From assembly GCA_036429605.1 (NCBI GenBank), contig JAVFKD010000015.1:3123421-3187420 (forward strand): a stretch of 64,000 nucleotides of DNA, read 5' to 3'. How positions within the stretch are numbered: the first letter of the stretch is position 1; each line of letters begins with the position of its first letter. A model generated the notes under the pieces. The model made no database searches and was not told the DNA's origin. It saw nothing but the letters and a program-made list of their open reading frames with translations. The position numbers and the translations under genes are program-made. Of this stretch, positions 33,801 through 43,978 are shown piece after piece. This stretch comes from Cladobotryum mycophilum. Taxonomy: Eukaryota; Ascomycota; Sordariomycetes; Hypocreales; Hypocreaceae.

Positions 33801-34956
33801 GATATGGGATACAGCAACGGGTCAATATCAATGTAACATCCAGAGTGACAAGAGGTATACCGACGAGTTCCTCTTCTCTGCTGATGGTCAGTTTATCGCA
33901 GGTGGTAGACCAAGCAAACGTGATAAACATGAGTTTGCAATATGGGATGCTTCAACCGGATGTCTTCAGACGAAGCTCATAGTGAGAAACAAAAGACCAA
34001 GCATACTTAATTTCATATCGATGGAAGCTTACGGCTTGATCCTTTTGTTATCAGGAGAATCCATTGAGCTCTGGAATGTTACTACGGGAAAGCAAGCACC
34101 ACTTGACGGTGCTAACACTAATGGGGGTGCCATTCATGCCATAGTATCCCCTGATGGCGAATTGGTAGCATCTGTCTCGCGGCGAGGGTTATTGAGAGTC
34201 TGGAGCACCAAGTCCGGCCTCCTCCAAGCTGAATCCTGCCCTCAGAAGAAATTTTCCTTTCTACGCAGGAGAAGATTCTCGGACACCAAAGGCTTTCTTA
34301 CATTCTCGCCTGACCGCCAGCGTCTTGCGGTAATGACATCTTTTGGTCTTTATCTTATCTGGCATTTCCAGGTGAATCGTCTGTTCATCCTAGGACATGA
34401 TAACCACGCCCTACGCGATCAACCAATGGTCTTCTCAGAAGACAGTGAGAGAGCTGCGGTAATCAGGCACAGCCAAATTTTGATCTACAACCTTGATTCT
34501 AAAACCATACTTACAATACTGAACAGTCCCAAAGACGTGGACAAATGCCAATTCTTACCCGATGGTGAATATATCGTTTCACTTTCATCGACAGTCATCA
34601 GGATCTTGGGCGTATTGTCGGGTTGCGTGCTCAAGTCATTCGATGCTAGTTGCGTCGCATGAAACATCTACTTCGACCCTGGATTATTGACCACCGATGC
34701 AGGTACCTTTGATTTAACTACTATATTCCCCTCTTTACCGCCGTCTGATGATATTCTCCAGACTCTTTCCTTACCGCTTAGATGGCCCTATCTCAATATT
34801 GAGGACTGCTGGATTACCCATAATGGGAAAAGAATCATCTGGCTCCCCGCCGACTATTTAACCCGCATTACATCTGTGGTAAATCTGGTGATCACATTTT
34901 GCAGACGCAATCACACCACTTGGGTACTTGGGTTTCCCCGTGATATCCCTTCTTAG
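30882..34956 (+). pseudogene. NACHT-WD40 STAND protein gene, four nonsense codons
   Basis: Exon 1 is 30882-32474 and exon 2 is 32530-34956; the intron is GTAAGT to GCTTAG. Read through, it would be about 1,340 residues. The N-terminus has the family segment RVTDPRDDK, the P-loop GDPGKGKTMLL and Walker B FLVIDGLDEC of a NACHT domain. WD40 repeats begin near 32840 (FSPDGQYLASGSENG, FSSDGRWLATSS, SPDGELVASVS), and a family-typical C-terminus follows. The frame is interrupted by TAG 31236, TAA 32794, TAG 33661 and TGA 34660, with no frameshift. Each stop can arise by one transition from CAG, CAA, CAG/TGG or CGA. Intact relatives are fungal NLR-like proteins of self/non-self recognition. Confidence 0.85.
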
Positions 34957-36501
34957 GTACTAGCTTGGTCTTTGTGTGTTGACCTCGAATGTGGGCTGAG
35001 TGGACAAAAGGAGTGATGATCTAGTGTATTAGCTATATCTGAATGAGGATATGGGAAAGGGCTTATTGAGTTAAACAATATCAGTACAAAAAATCATATT
35101 AATACCATATTACATTACTTTCTACAAAACCTGCCTGTATGAGTGGCTCACCCCTGCGACATACCCCATAGAGAACCGTTATTTCAATTGGTATTGATGG
35201 ATTTGAATTGACAACAAGTCTCATAGGAGTATCGAGCAGTGAATTTAGTAGGAGATATACAATTCATGCATACGTGTTGTTGTATACCAGCTAACCGAAA
35301 CACTTCCACATTGAGATCTAGAATAGCTTCTGATGGGTGGGAGAGGCGGCGCACTACACGAACATGCATCATCTTGAGCTAGTCCCTACTCTTATAGACC
35401 TACAATGAATGGTTAGAATGTGAGGGTAAAATTGCACGTCGTAGAGCCTACCAAACATACCTGTAACAATCTTCTCCTGGACCTCATTGTGTCGCCACGC
35501 GGTGCAGCTCATCAAGATCAAGTGTCTTGCTGCAATCAAAACCTATAAAAACTATAAAAAAAAATAAAAATAAAAAGAATAATTGCTTACGTTGCATGTT
35601 CCACGCGTCCCATTTGAACATTCATCACCTAGAAAGCACGGGATTCGCAAACTACTATGGCAAGACAAAAGTCCAGCGTAATAGAAAGAAACAACAAAAC
35701 TAGCTAATGGGTATAGATTTCGAGGTCTAGATGGGTATTTGGGGGGCGGTAGTGGTAACTTAAGTAGCTAAGTGAGATCACTCTCAATCGCGATAATGGT
35801 CCATCTATTAAGTTGCTGAAACAATGATCTTAGTCTTCCTTTTCAGCAGTGCTTCCTCATCTAAGAAGCTATGATCAAATGAACCAACAATTAATTACCG
35901 TTGTTTAAAAAGGTCACGGGCAGGGCTCTGTGTGGGTGTTGGTGGAAGTTCTACTACTTCCACCACCTCATTTTCCGTGTTTCAACCTCTTTAGTGATCA
36001 CATAAAGGTGTATTCCCAATCATCGCCTTTTCCAAACTCCAACGGCAGATAAACTAGTGTGCCGGGAGCCGTCCATGGCGTGCGCTCCCGGAATACGAAA
36101 TGCAACCCCGCCCGCAACGGGCAGCCGGCGTCGGTCCCCAATTAGGACATAGACCTTGAAGCAGAAGGTCAGATCTAGATAGAGGTTGGCGCAACACACT
36201 AATAGCCATTGATAACACTCACGTGGAGGAACGATCACGGACCTTTCGCCACGCGGTTCTGAAGACATGCGATCCAATTGTCGTGAATGGGTTATCGGAA
36301 GGGTGGTGGGGAACGTTAGACGACCTGCCCAAGATGGGAGGTGAGCGCTTCGCACGGCAGTTGTAGGGCATTGAGCTGACTGGTATCTACTTGATAAGTG
36401 TATAAGTGCGCAGTGCTATATATGAATGCCCTTCACCTTGGTTAGAATCAGGCCTCACATTCTTACTGCTTCTTTCCAAGAACCCTCAATTGCCATTCAA
36501 A
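34957..36501. other. Intergenic, about 1.5 kb, AT-rich in part
   Basis: Includes an A-rich stretch near 35550-35580. A TATATA box at about 36417-36422 lies 80 bases before the RNase gene and is probably its promoter. No other gene is supported. Confidence 0.5.
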
Positions 36502-37029
36502 ATGCTCAGCTTCAAGGTGTGTGATGTGCTCCATTCCAAGCGCGCCCTCTAAAGGTATAAATAATCTCACACGAAATGCAGGTCATCGCTGCTGTCGTCA
36601 GTCTCTTGACTGCCAGCGCCTCTGCGGCTGCTGTCCCTCTAGAAGCAAGGGCTTCATGCGTCTACACCTGTGGATCAGTCTGCTATTGGCAGACGGACAT
36701 TGATGACGCCCTCGCCAAGGGCTATTCACTGTACAGCTCAGGCGATGCTGAAGGTTGGCAGTCCAGACGCCGCCAGACCATCTATCACAGATATGCTGAC
36801 GTTTATTCTACAAGATTCTTACCCCCATCAATACAACGACTACGAGGGCTTCAAGTTCCCCACAGGGAGCCCATGGTACGAGTTCCCCATCTTGTCAAGC
36901 TTCAAGGTCTACACAGGTGGCAGCCCCGGAGCAGACCGTGTCATTTTCGACTCCCAGGGAAATTTCGACTCCTTGATTACACATACTGGAGCGAGTGGCA
37001 ATAACTTTGTGGCTTGCAAGAAGAATTGA
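36502..37029 (+). CDS. Secreted guanyl-specific ribonuclease (RNase T1/N1 family)
   Basis: Exons 36502-36516, 36582-36753 and 36815-37029 give 133 residues. The first exon encodes only five residues. A signal peptide and short pro-segment precede the mature start near ASCVYTC. The T1 catalytic set is complete: His67 in SYPHQYNDYEGF, Glu85 in YEFPI, Arg104 in GADRV and His119 in THTGASGNNF. Cysteines 31, 35, 39 and 130 match the two T1 disulfides. It cleaves RNA after guanosine outside the cell. The last intron starts GTTGGC, has a GCTGAC branch and ends AAG. Confidence 0.9.
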
Positions 37030-37442
37030 TCGGCTTAGTGTATTTGGAACGGTTTTAGCCAAATCTCAAACCATCAATTTCTTAAATGAGTAAAATGAAC
37101 TTGCGACTGTCAAGATTTGGGAGGTTAATGTCTTGTGATTGTGCATGGTGATTTAGCAGTGCAGTTCCATTATGTCATGGTGTTTGTTGTGCGCTCTCCT
37201 ATGGTAGGTAACCAGATTTGATGCTCTGGTCTTCCCATTTGGATTCAACAGCGACTCTACTTGTAGAGTCTACACCCACATGTTCACAGTAAGATAATTG
37301 AGCACTAGGTCATAAATAACTGGCTAGGGCTGGGGGATAAAAATGAAATTGATTTAATCCAGCTTTCGTACTAGAATCTGGCATGAACCTCCATCTACTC
37401 TCTTCATATCTATCTGGTGCTAAGCCCAGCAAGCCCAATTTC

Positions 37443-37619
37443 TCAGGCTCGTCTTCTTCTCAGCCATTCCATTGCGGCAGTGGCTCCCATGGTTGCCACT
37501 ACTGTTGCCAATCCTGAGCTAATACCCTCGAGAATCGATGTGCAATATGCACAGGGGTGAGATGGCCCGGAAGCCTTTTCTTTTTCACGGCAGTATTCAC
37601 AGAGGGTCGGAGCCGGCAT
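37443..37619 (-). CDS. Small CxxC protein with a possible membrane helix (58 residues)
   Basis: ORF starting at ATG 37619. It has two Cys pairs (LCEYC and PCAYC) that could bind zinc, followed by a small-residue hydrophobic stretch (SSGLATVVATMGATAAM) and a basic end (WLRRRRA). The layout is protein-like but short, and there is no family match, so it is tentative. Confidence 0.35.
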   Translation of the reverse strand: MPAPTLCEYCREKEKASGPSHPCAYCTSILEGISSGLATVVATMGATAAMEWLRRRRA

Positions 37620-39640
37620 TGTGTTGTTAGGTGGCAGTTTTCTACTAGCGTGAGCAAACATTATCTTGGTGGAGAATATGCATCAATATATGTAACATAC
37701 CTCGTTCAAAAAGCCTTTATCTGTAATAATAAGGTAAAATGTATTTTCTTCAGTCGAAAGCCTTCGTTTCTGTTCTTGTTACACGGCCGAACGCCCCTAT
37801 CAGTGTTTTCTTTTTGTGACAGATATCTCTCCGCTATTTATAGAGGATCAAGGGGCCATAGTAGTCATTGTTATAAAGGCCTGACGGAACTAATTCATAA
37901 ATACCGCTATTTCGCCTCAAATACTTCGTAGGCAGCGCATAGATGTGATCCTTTGATGGCTGGGTGGCGTCTCAAGGTTACATCGCATTCAGACATTTGC
38001 TGCGGTCAGGAAACGCCTCATCTTGGCATAAGGCAGCTTTAAGAATGCAAGGATGTCTTCTTTCTTCATGTAAGTTTAATAATTTTAGATATCAATAGAT
38101 CATACCGTGCTGCTATTATCGCCATCGGCCTAGTGACGAATCTACGGAAACAGAGGCTCATCAGAATCAAGTCACAATGTCAATTCAAGCATCCGTATCA
38201 CACCAACTGATCCGTTATTATAATCTTTTCATATGAGTAGGCACCTATTGACACTGCAATTTCTCAAGTCAGCCTTGATTGAGCTTATAAGGGCGGTGGC
38301 GCTTTGCCTGGTTGCCTCGTCTTAGACTCTTGGTCACGCATGATACGTTGTCTCACTGCGCTGCTATATCAAATACATATCTGGCCATACAGCGAATGTC
38401 TTCGGTATGGCATCACCTGTTAGCCCCGCAAAAATCCACTGGAATTGAGAACCTGACATGCGTGGCGGCCATGCAGGGCTCTACCAAGTTAATTGATAGG
38501 GACTGGAGGGCGGAACGTGAAACTAAATTTGTAATATCTATTCTAAGAAAAACAAGCAGTGAGCCAACGGAATAGTAGCAGTAAGCTAGCTTTTCAAGGA
38601 TTTAATACTCCATAGGCTGTGGAATGTATTTGGGGGTCCTTGACGAAAGCTGGTACCTATAAAAGAGATCGTCACTGGCAGGGGAAATTGAGTTCAGTAC
38701 GCGTGGGAGTGCTGAAAAAGGTACTTTGCTGTCCGGCTATGTATCTAAGCTGGAAGACAATGGGGGTCACCCTAGAGGAGATGAGCAAATATAATCAAGT
38801 TAATAAGATCAGGCAAGCGAATTTGCTACTATATGTAGTATAGATAGCGTACACACACAAACAGCCGCGAGATGTTCTACTATCTCATACAGGAATCTGC
38901 TTGATCTAAATCGATCTGGTTGATAATATTTTGTAATCTGAATCTCGACCTCTAACTTTTTAATATGCATCCCCGCCTAGACCTACCTGCTAATGCACTC
39001 CGAAGTTTATATGATAGGATCTCTCCATATCTGCTTCTTACAGCTTCCGCAGGGTTTAGCGCCCACGTTACTCAACGTTACGACGACTGATAATCTCGAG
39101 ACCTCTTCATGGATGACTCCATCATATAGCGCAGTCATCGGAACACAGGGTAATCTTTATCCGCAGATTGGTAAAAGCACAGCAAGTCTGGGATTACACC
39201 AATTTAATTCGGATATAGGTCCAAGGACAACATATTCATATCTATTGGGGCCCATTAACCAACTACAAGTCATCCTGAGAGCAGTAAAGAGCCCATAGTA
39301 AACTTGGCCCCCCTATCTTTGGGCCTCCAATAGGCTCCCGCCCCGTCTAAAGCCCGGATGATCAATTTGTCAATCCTGTTGTTATACTTATTTCTTTTAT
39401 GTTATAATGGGACTGGAATGTATGGATAGCGCCCGTTAGTCGACGATTTACATCATTTCTTCCATAAATACAAGTTTTGGGATGCTCCTTGCATAGGCTC
39501 GGAAATTTTTTAGATGTGTAGGATTCCTATTTTTACACTACAGCGATTATAAATGTGTACGACAGCCTCAGCATGATTCACGGTCACCGTACTGCCGCAA
39601 GTAGGTATAGCCGTCCCCTTTACCAAAGTCCCCTGACACT
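37620..39640. other. AT-rich gene desert, about 2 kb
   Basis: Many stops in all frames and several AT-rich runs. It may be a worn-out mobile element, but no terminal repeats, transposase or polymerase motif could be seen. Nothing else is supported. Confidence 0.45.
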
Positions 39641-39646
39641 AGAGCT

Positions 39647-40221
39647 TTGTGTTGGTCATGTTGCCAGCGAGCCAATCATCACTTCGTCTGCCGTCTCTCA
39701 TTTGCCGTATTTGTCCATGTTCTCCCTTCTTTAATCGGGTTTTCCGCATTGGGCACAGCACTCACTAGTTTTGGGCTCTGTTGCCTGATGCGTTATGGGC
39801 GCATGCCATTGTCGCTGTCCAAGCAGCAGTAAACATGGAAGATGTGGCGACTACCACGGCCATCCTATCGTTTGCCCAAACCATCGGCGGCGCCTTGTTC
39901 ATCAGTGTAGCCCAGACCGCATTCTCAAATGAGCTGGTACAAGAGCTCAAGGTCAGAGCTCCCGACCTAAACTCTTCCACAGTGCTGGATGCTGGCGCGG
40001 CCGACCTAGCTAGCCATGTGCCCAAGCAATATCTCTCCGAGGTTGTGGTATCGTATAGCAACGGGTTGGCCAAATCTTTCATTGTTGGCACAGTCTTGGT
40101 GGTTTTGTCCCTGACTGGCAGCGTCTTTGTGGAATGGAGGAGCGTCAAGAGTAGGAAGAATGAGGCTGACGGCAAGGGAGTCTGGGAGGGCAACAGGACG
40201 GAGGTCGTCATTATGGGTTAA
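39647..40221 (+). pseudogene. C-terminal remnant of an MFS drug-efflux transporter
   Basis: From 39781 the frame encodes the last part of a 14-helix efflux pump: VAVQAAVNMEDVATTTAIL, FAQTIGGALFISVAQ, and a final helix (SFIVGTVLVVLSLTGSVFV). A preceding piece at 39647-39780 lies in another frame and looks like the helix before it. The first two-thirds of the gene are missing. This is a truncated, frameshifted relic. Confidence 0.75.
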
Positions 40222-40295
40222 GTGTAAAGGAATGGGGGGCTTGTGTGCTCGCAGCCAATTTTTAGAGACTTACACAAATTACACAAGCTTCACAT

Positions 40296-41184
40296 TCAAT
40301 TACATGATTGGGCCTTTTCTTTAATGTCCACATTGCAAGAAGTAAAAACTAGGCTTTTCAGATTCAGCATGGGAGGGATTGAGCCACCCTCTGGGACTAG
40401 GTAACACTGATGCACGGTGATGTTCTCCAGGCGCACAGCAGCTCGGCTTATATACACAATAGACCGCATTGCCCGGCTTGTTTCAATGGCCGTGACGGCC
40501 AAATTTGGCATGCCGAAGACTTGCAGTGCAAATGGAGACTCAGAAGTCTCCGGATTGCGGCAGTTGTTAAACTCTTTGAGTGTAATTTGTGCCAAGTTCG
40601 GTAACAAAGCAAAAGAAATTATCACAAGCTCAACGCCCAAGTAGACTTCATCTTGGAACATATTGTGGATCTCAACAAAACGGGGACTAGCTTTTGAAAC
40701 GAACAAGTCTTTTAGTTTGGATTCTTCTTGAGCCTTGATGTGCGCGGGGAGCATTTTCGGCCGAGGAGAAAACGTCAGGGCTCAACACGATCGCAGCAAG
40801 TTGAAGTGTGGCAAGAATATTTGCGGCGTCGGATATGGAGCCGAACATGTTGGGGTGGACAATGACTCTCTTCACCATCCTGGCGAGATTTCGTCGCCGT
40901 ATAATCGTTCGTGTAAAAGAAAGAAATCGTTGCTCCAACAGTGGTGACGGTACATCTTGCTCGTAGCCAAAGATGAATTGGTGATATAATAACGGCTGGG
41001 CAAGGTCCCGGAAGTGCCGAGATGCCAGGCACAACGACCATAGAGCATGGCAACCGGGCGCATCCAAGTGCTTTTCTTCAGATGGCAGTGAGCTGACCGA
41101 GACTGGTTGACCACAGCAATGGGAGCACAAGCCACAAAAGATTATTCGTAGAATTTCGTTCGGGAGGCGCTTTGTGAAGGACAT
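40296..41184 (-). pseudogene. Broken F-box-like paralogue of the neighbouring gene
   Basis: It starts at ATG 41184 with an F-box-like N-terminus (LPNEILRIIFCGLCSHCC), closely matching the gene at 41598-43261 (HCC-QPVS-SSL, QPLLYH-FI-GY). The frame shifts by one base near a run of four T on the plus strand (40754-40757), then continues (LVIISFALLPN, LALQVFGMPN-like) and ends early at about the NLKSL segment. The C-terminal 190 residues or so are absent. It probably arose by local tandem duplication and is now non-functional. Confidence 0.7.
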
Positions 41185-41597
41185 TTTGATCTTCAACACC
41201 TGGTCAACTCTCTCCTGACATGTAAGACAGCCAATTTGAGACTGAGCGAGAGAAAAGGAGATCCGCCGTCTGTTGTGAGACCAGCTGGGCGAGCAGCGAC
41301 TTGCATGGTTTTGGAATATTTGAGACATTGGAACTACGGAGTACATGGCTGCATTCTTTCTTGTTACCACCCTTCCCGATACTGACGGGGAGTGTCTTTG
41401 GACATGCAAGGCTCCCACATCGAGGTCGTCAAAACAACGACACAGTTAGGGCGAGTCATCTCAAATTTGTAGAGAGAACAGCAGTCTATTCTTACAACGC
41501 GAAAACAATTATGATACTCACTGCAGTTGATTAAATCTGCCAAAACCTGCCGGTCCTCTTCCCTGCGTGCTCTACGGGGTAGACATCGGTGTTTTAA
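41185..41597. other. Gap between the two F-box-like genes
   Basis: About 0.4 kb with no supported coding region. It should contain the promoter of the broken paralogue. Confidence 0.5.
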
Positions 41598-43261
41598 CTA
41601 ATGATAGTAGTACTTGAGGTGCGCCTCCGAATCCAACCTGAAGCGAAACTTGACGCCGGCAGAGGCGAAGATTGGCGTAACGGTAGACACGTCTACTGCT
41701 GGTACCTGGTTGGATATACAATAAACATTGTTTAGGTTTGCAAAAGCCCCCGGAAACAGCTGCTTAGCTTTGGCTAGGTCAAGCAACCCTCTAGAAAATG
41801 ACGCTTCATCTTCATACCGGTAATCTTCAAACGGTGGTTCAGTGCTGTAGTAAGGCGCGGGATGCGTGGGGCTTTCATGCCGTATCTGATGGAAGACCTC
41901 CGCACCTGCAAATCCAAGGGATTCGAGCGTATGAGGTAGAAGCGGGCCGGATAGATTGGTACTCGGGAATATATTCAATGCATATGACAATGAATAGTGA
42001 CCGTAAAAGAGATGAGTAAGTGATGCAAAGTTCCTGAGTTCAGATAAGCTGAGTTTCAATGTACTATGTCGATAATCAAGATGTAAAGACTTCAGCGTCT
42101 GACAGTGATTCCCTAGCATTCCTGCAATGTATTTTAGAGAAAAGTAATGCGCAGAATGGCCCCTAATTCAGTTTCTGTTAGTCATGACACAGAATTGGGA
42201 AAGTATCATTTATATCGTAAGAGTAAAAACCATACATACAAAGGATTATTATGGGCTGTTTTGCCATATCCAGGAGGCTCATATGTGAAACTGTAAAGCT
42301 TTCCGGTACACTGGCCGATTAGGTACTTCAAGCCAGGGCTGTCTAGTCGACAGTGCGTTAAGCTTAGGTGTTTTAAATTCGGCATAGGAGGGATGGTGAA
42401 GATACGACCTAATGGGAATCGAGAACACTGATGAATATGGAGGTTCTCCAGGTGTATTGTTGAATGTGTTATGCGTACTAGACTGGGGACTGACCAGTCT
42501 GTTTCCATAGTTTTGATTGCTAGATTTGGTTGGTCGAAGACTTGCAATGCCAAAGGAAGATAGTTCTGCTCGTCCGAATGCAAGTGGCCACACGTTTGTA
42601 GAACAGCATGAGTCGCATTTGGTAGCAACGCAATAAGAGTTAACACAAGCTCAGTGGCAAGGTATGACTCGCAGTTGAACAATTGACCGAATCCGCCCAT
42701 CGGACTGAAGAGACTTTTCACTTTATCTTCTTCATGTGCCTTTGTACCTGCGGAAGCATCATCGGGCTGCGAGAAAGTGCTGGGGGCCAAGATATGAGCA
42801 GCGGCTCGAAGAGTATCAAGGATCTTCTCGACGTTGGGCGTGGATTCAGGCAGGGGAGAGGGAGGAGGTCGACGCAGCCTGATTTGCCAAGAAGGCCCAG
42901 GGCTAAATGATACGCGCGGCAGGTTCATCTGAATACAGACCTTCTCTACTATCTTGGAGAGATCACGTCGCTGTATAATTGTCTGAGTGAAGGAAATAAA
43001 CTGTCGATGCAGGGCTGCGGGTGGCTCATCATGTCTGTAGCCAGCGATGAATTTGTGATACAGCAACGGTTGGGCAATGTCTTGGAAGCGTTTCGATACC
43101 AGACACAATGACGATAGAGTCTGACAGCCTGATTGATGCGAGAGTGCTTCGTCTACAAATGACAGGGAGCTGATTGAAACGGGTTGATCGCAACAATGAG
43201 AACAGAATTGGCGAAAAATGAGCTTCAGGATTTCATTCGGAAAGTATGGCGCGGATGACAT
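41598..43261 (-). CDS. F-box-like protein with leucine-rich C-terminal region
   Basis: Exons 42240-43261 and 41598-42162 give 528 residues. The 77-bp intron has a GTATGT donor and a TTAG acceptor, with a GACTAAC branch. The N-terminal 45 residues are F-box-like (FPNEILKLIFRQFC), followed by SLCLVSKRFQDIAQPLLY, the usual F-box continuation. Later leucine-rich segments (NLKHLSLTHCRLDS, TLKSLHLDYR, LRNFASLTHL) could form an irregular LRR. F-box proteins recruit substrates to SCF ubiquitin ligases; the target here is unknown. A damaged tandem paralogue lies just downstream. Confidence 0.75.
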
Positions 43262-43978
43262 TCTGATCTCACGGGCGGGAAAGTGAAGTGAGCAAACAGC
43301 GACGAACTTGGTTCTTGTTGTGGCGGGGGAGAGGGGGATTGTTACATGGATGATGTAGTGGAAGCCTACGTGGAATTGTTGGGCATAAGTTTATGTACGG
43401 GTTGGATTGGATTGTACGAGTCTGATGTTTCATTTGGTGGGGCTAGGCAGGACAGCGAGCTTACATGGCTGCATGCCGTCAAACATCCATGCATGGTGCA
43501 AATATGAACCGGAATATCTAATAATGCATATGACAGTCTCTCTATTTCTTTGCCCTCTTACCCTCTTACCCGTAGAGACCTTTCTAAGCCCGCACTTACA
43601 AATCAACAAGGGAGTCACAGAGTATTCCTTACTACGAGTAAAAAGAGACATGAGCCAAACAGGGGCGTTCTTGTTGTGCACGACTATCTACCTCGGGCTC
43701 CTTGAGTCTCTGACAGTCCTATCTCACTTACTTACCAGCTTCCAACTCGAGCTCTTTCAGAAAGCCTTCCATCAGTGGATCGCGACCTAAATATCCCTTC
43801 AACGACACCATTTCAGGCTGCGAGCCCCCTTCTCAAGAACAAGGCGCCGGTATTCTAGAGCTTCCTTCACGACCGCGTGTTTATCCTGGCATAGAGTTGA
43901 AAAGATGTCGGCTGCATAGGCATTGGAACTTGATGAAATGAGAAATTTGGCCACAGGTAAAGTCTTCTGGGGCTGCAC
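43262..43978. other. Intergenic, about 0.7 kb
   Basis: Promoter side of the F-box-like gene and 3' side of the M3 peptidase. No supported gene. Confidence 0.5.

Noticed and set aside
36020..36355. 111-codon minus-strand frame, possibly with an intron
   Set aside because: No homology, signal peptide or convincing splice join; composition is not clearly coding.
37557..37931. 124-codon plus-strand frame opposite the small CxxC protein
   Set aside because: Opposite-strand overlap and AT-rich, unstructured product.
43407..43790. 127-codon plus-strand frame upstream of the F-box-like gene
   Set aside because: No domain. It lies in the promoter region of the F-box-like gene and has no splice or start support.
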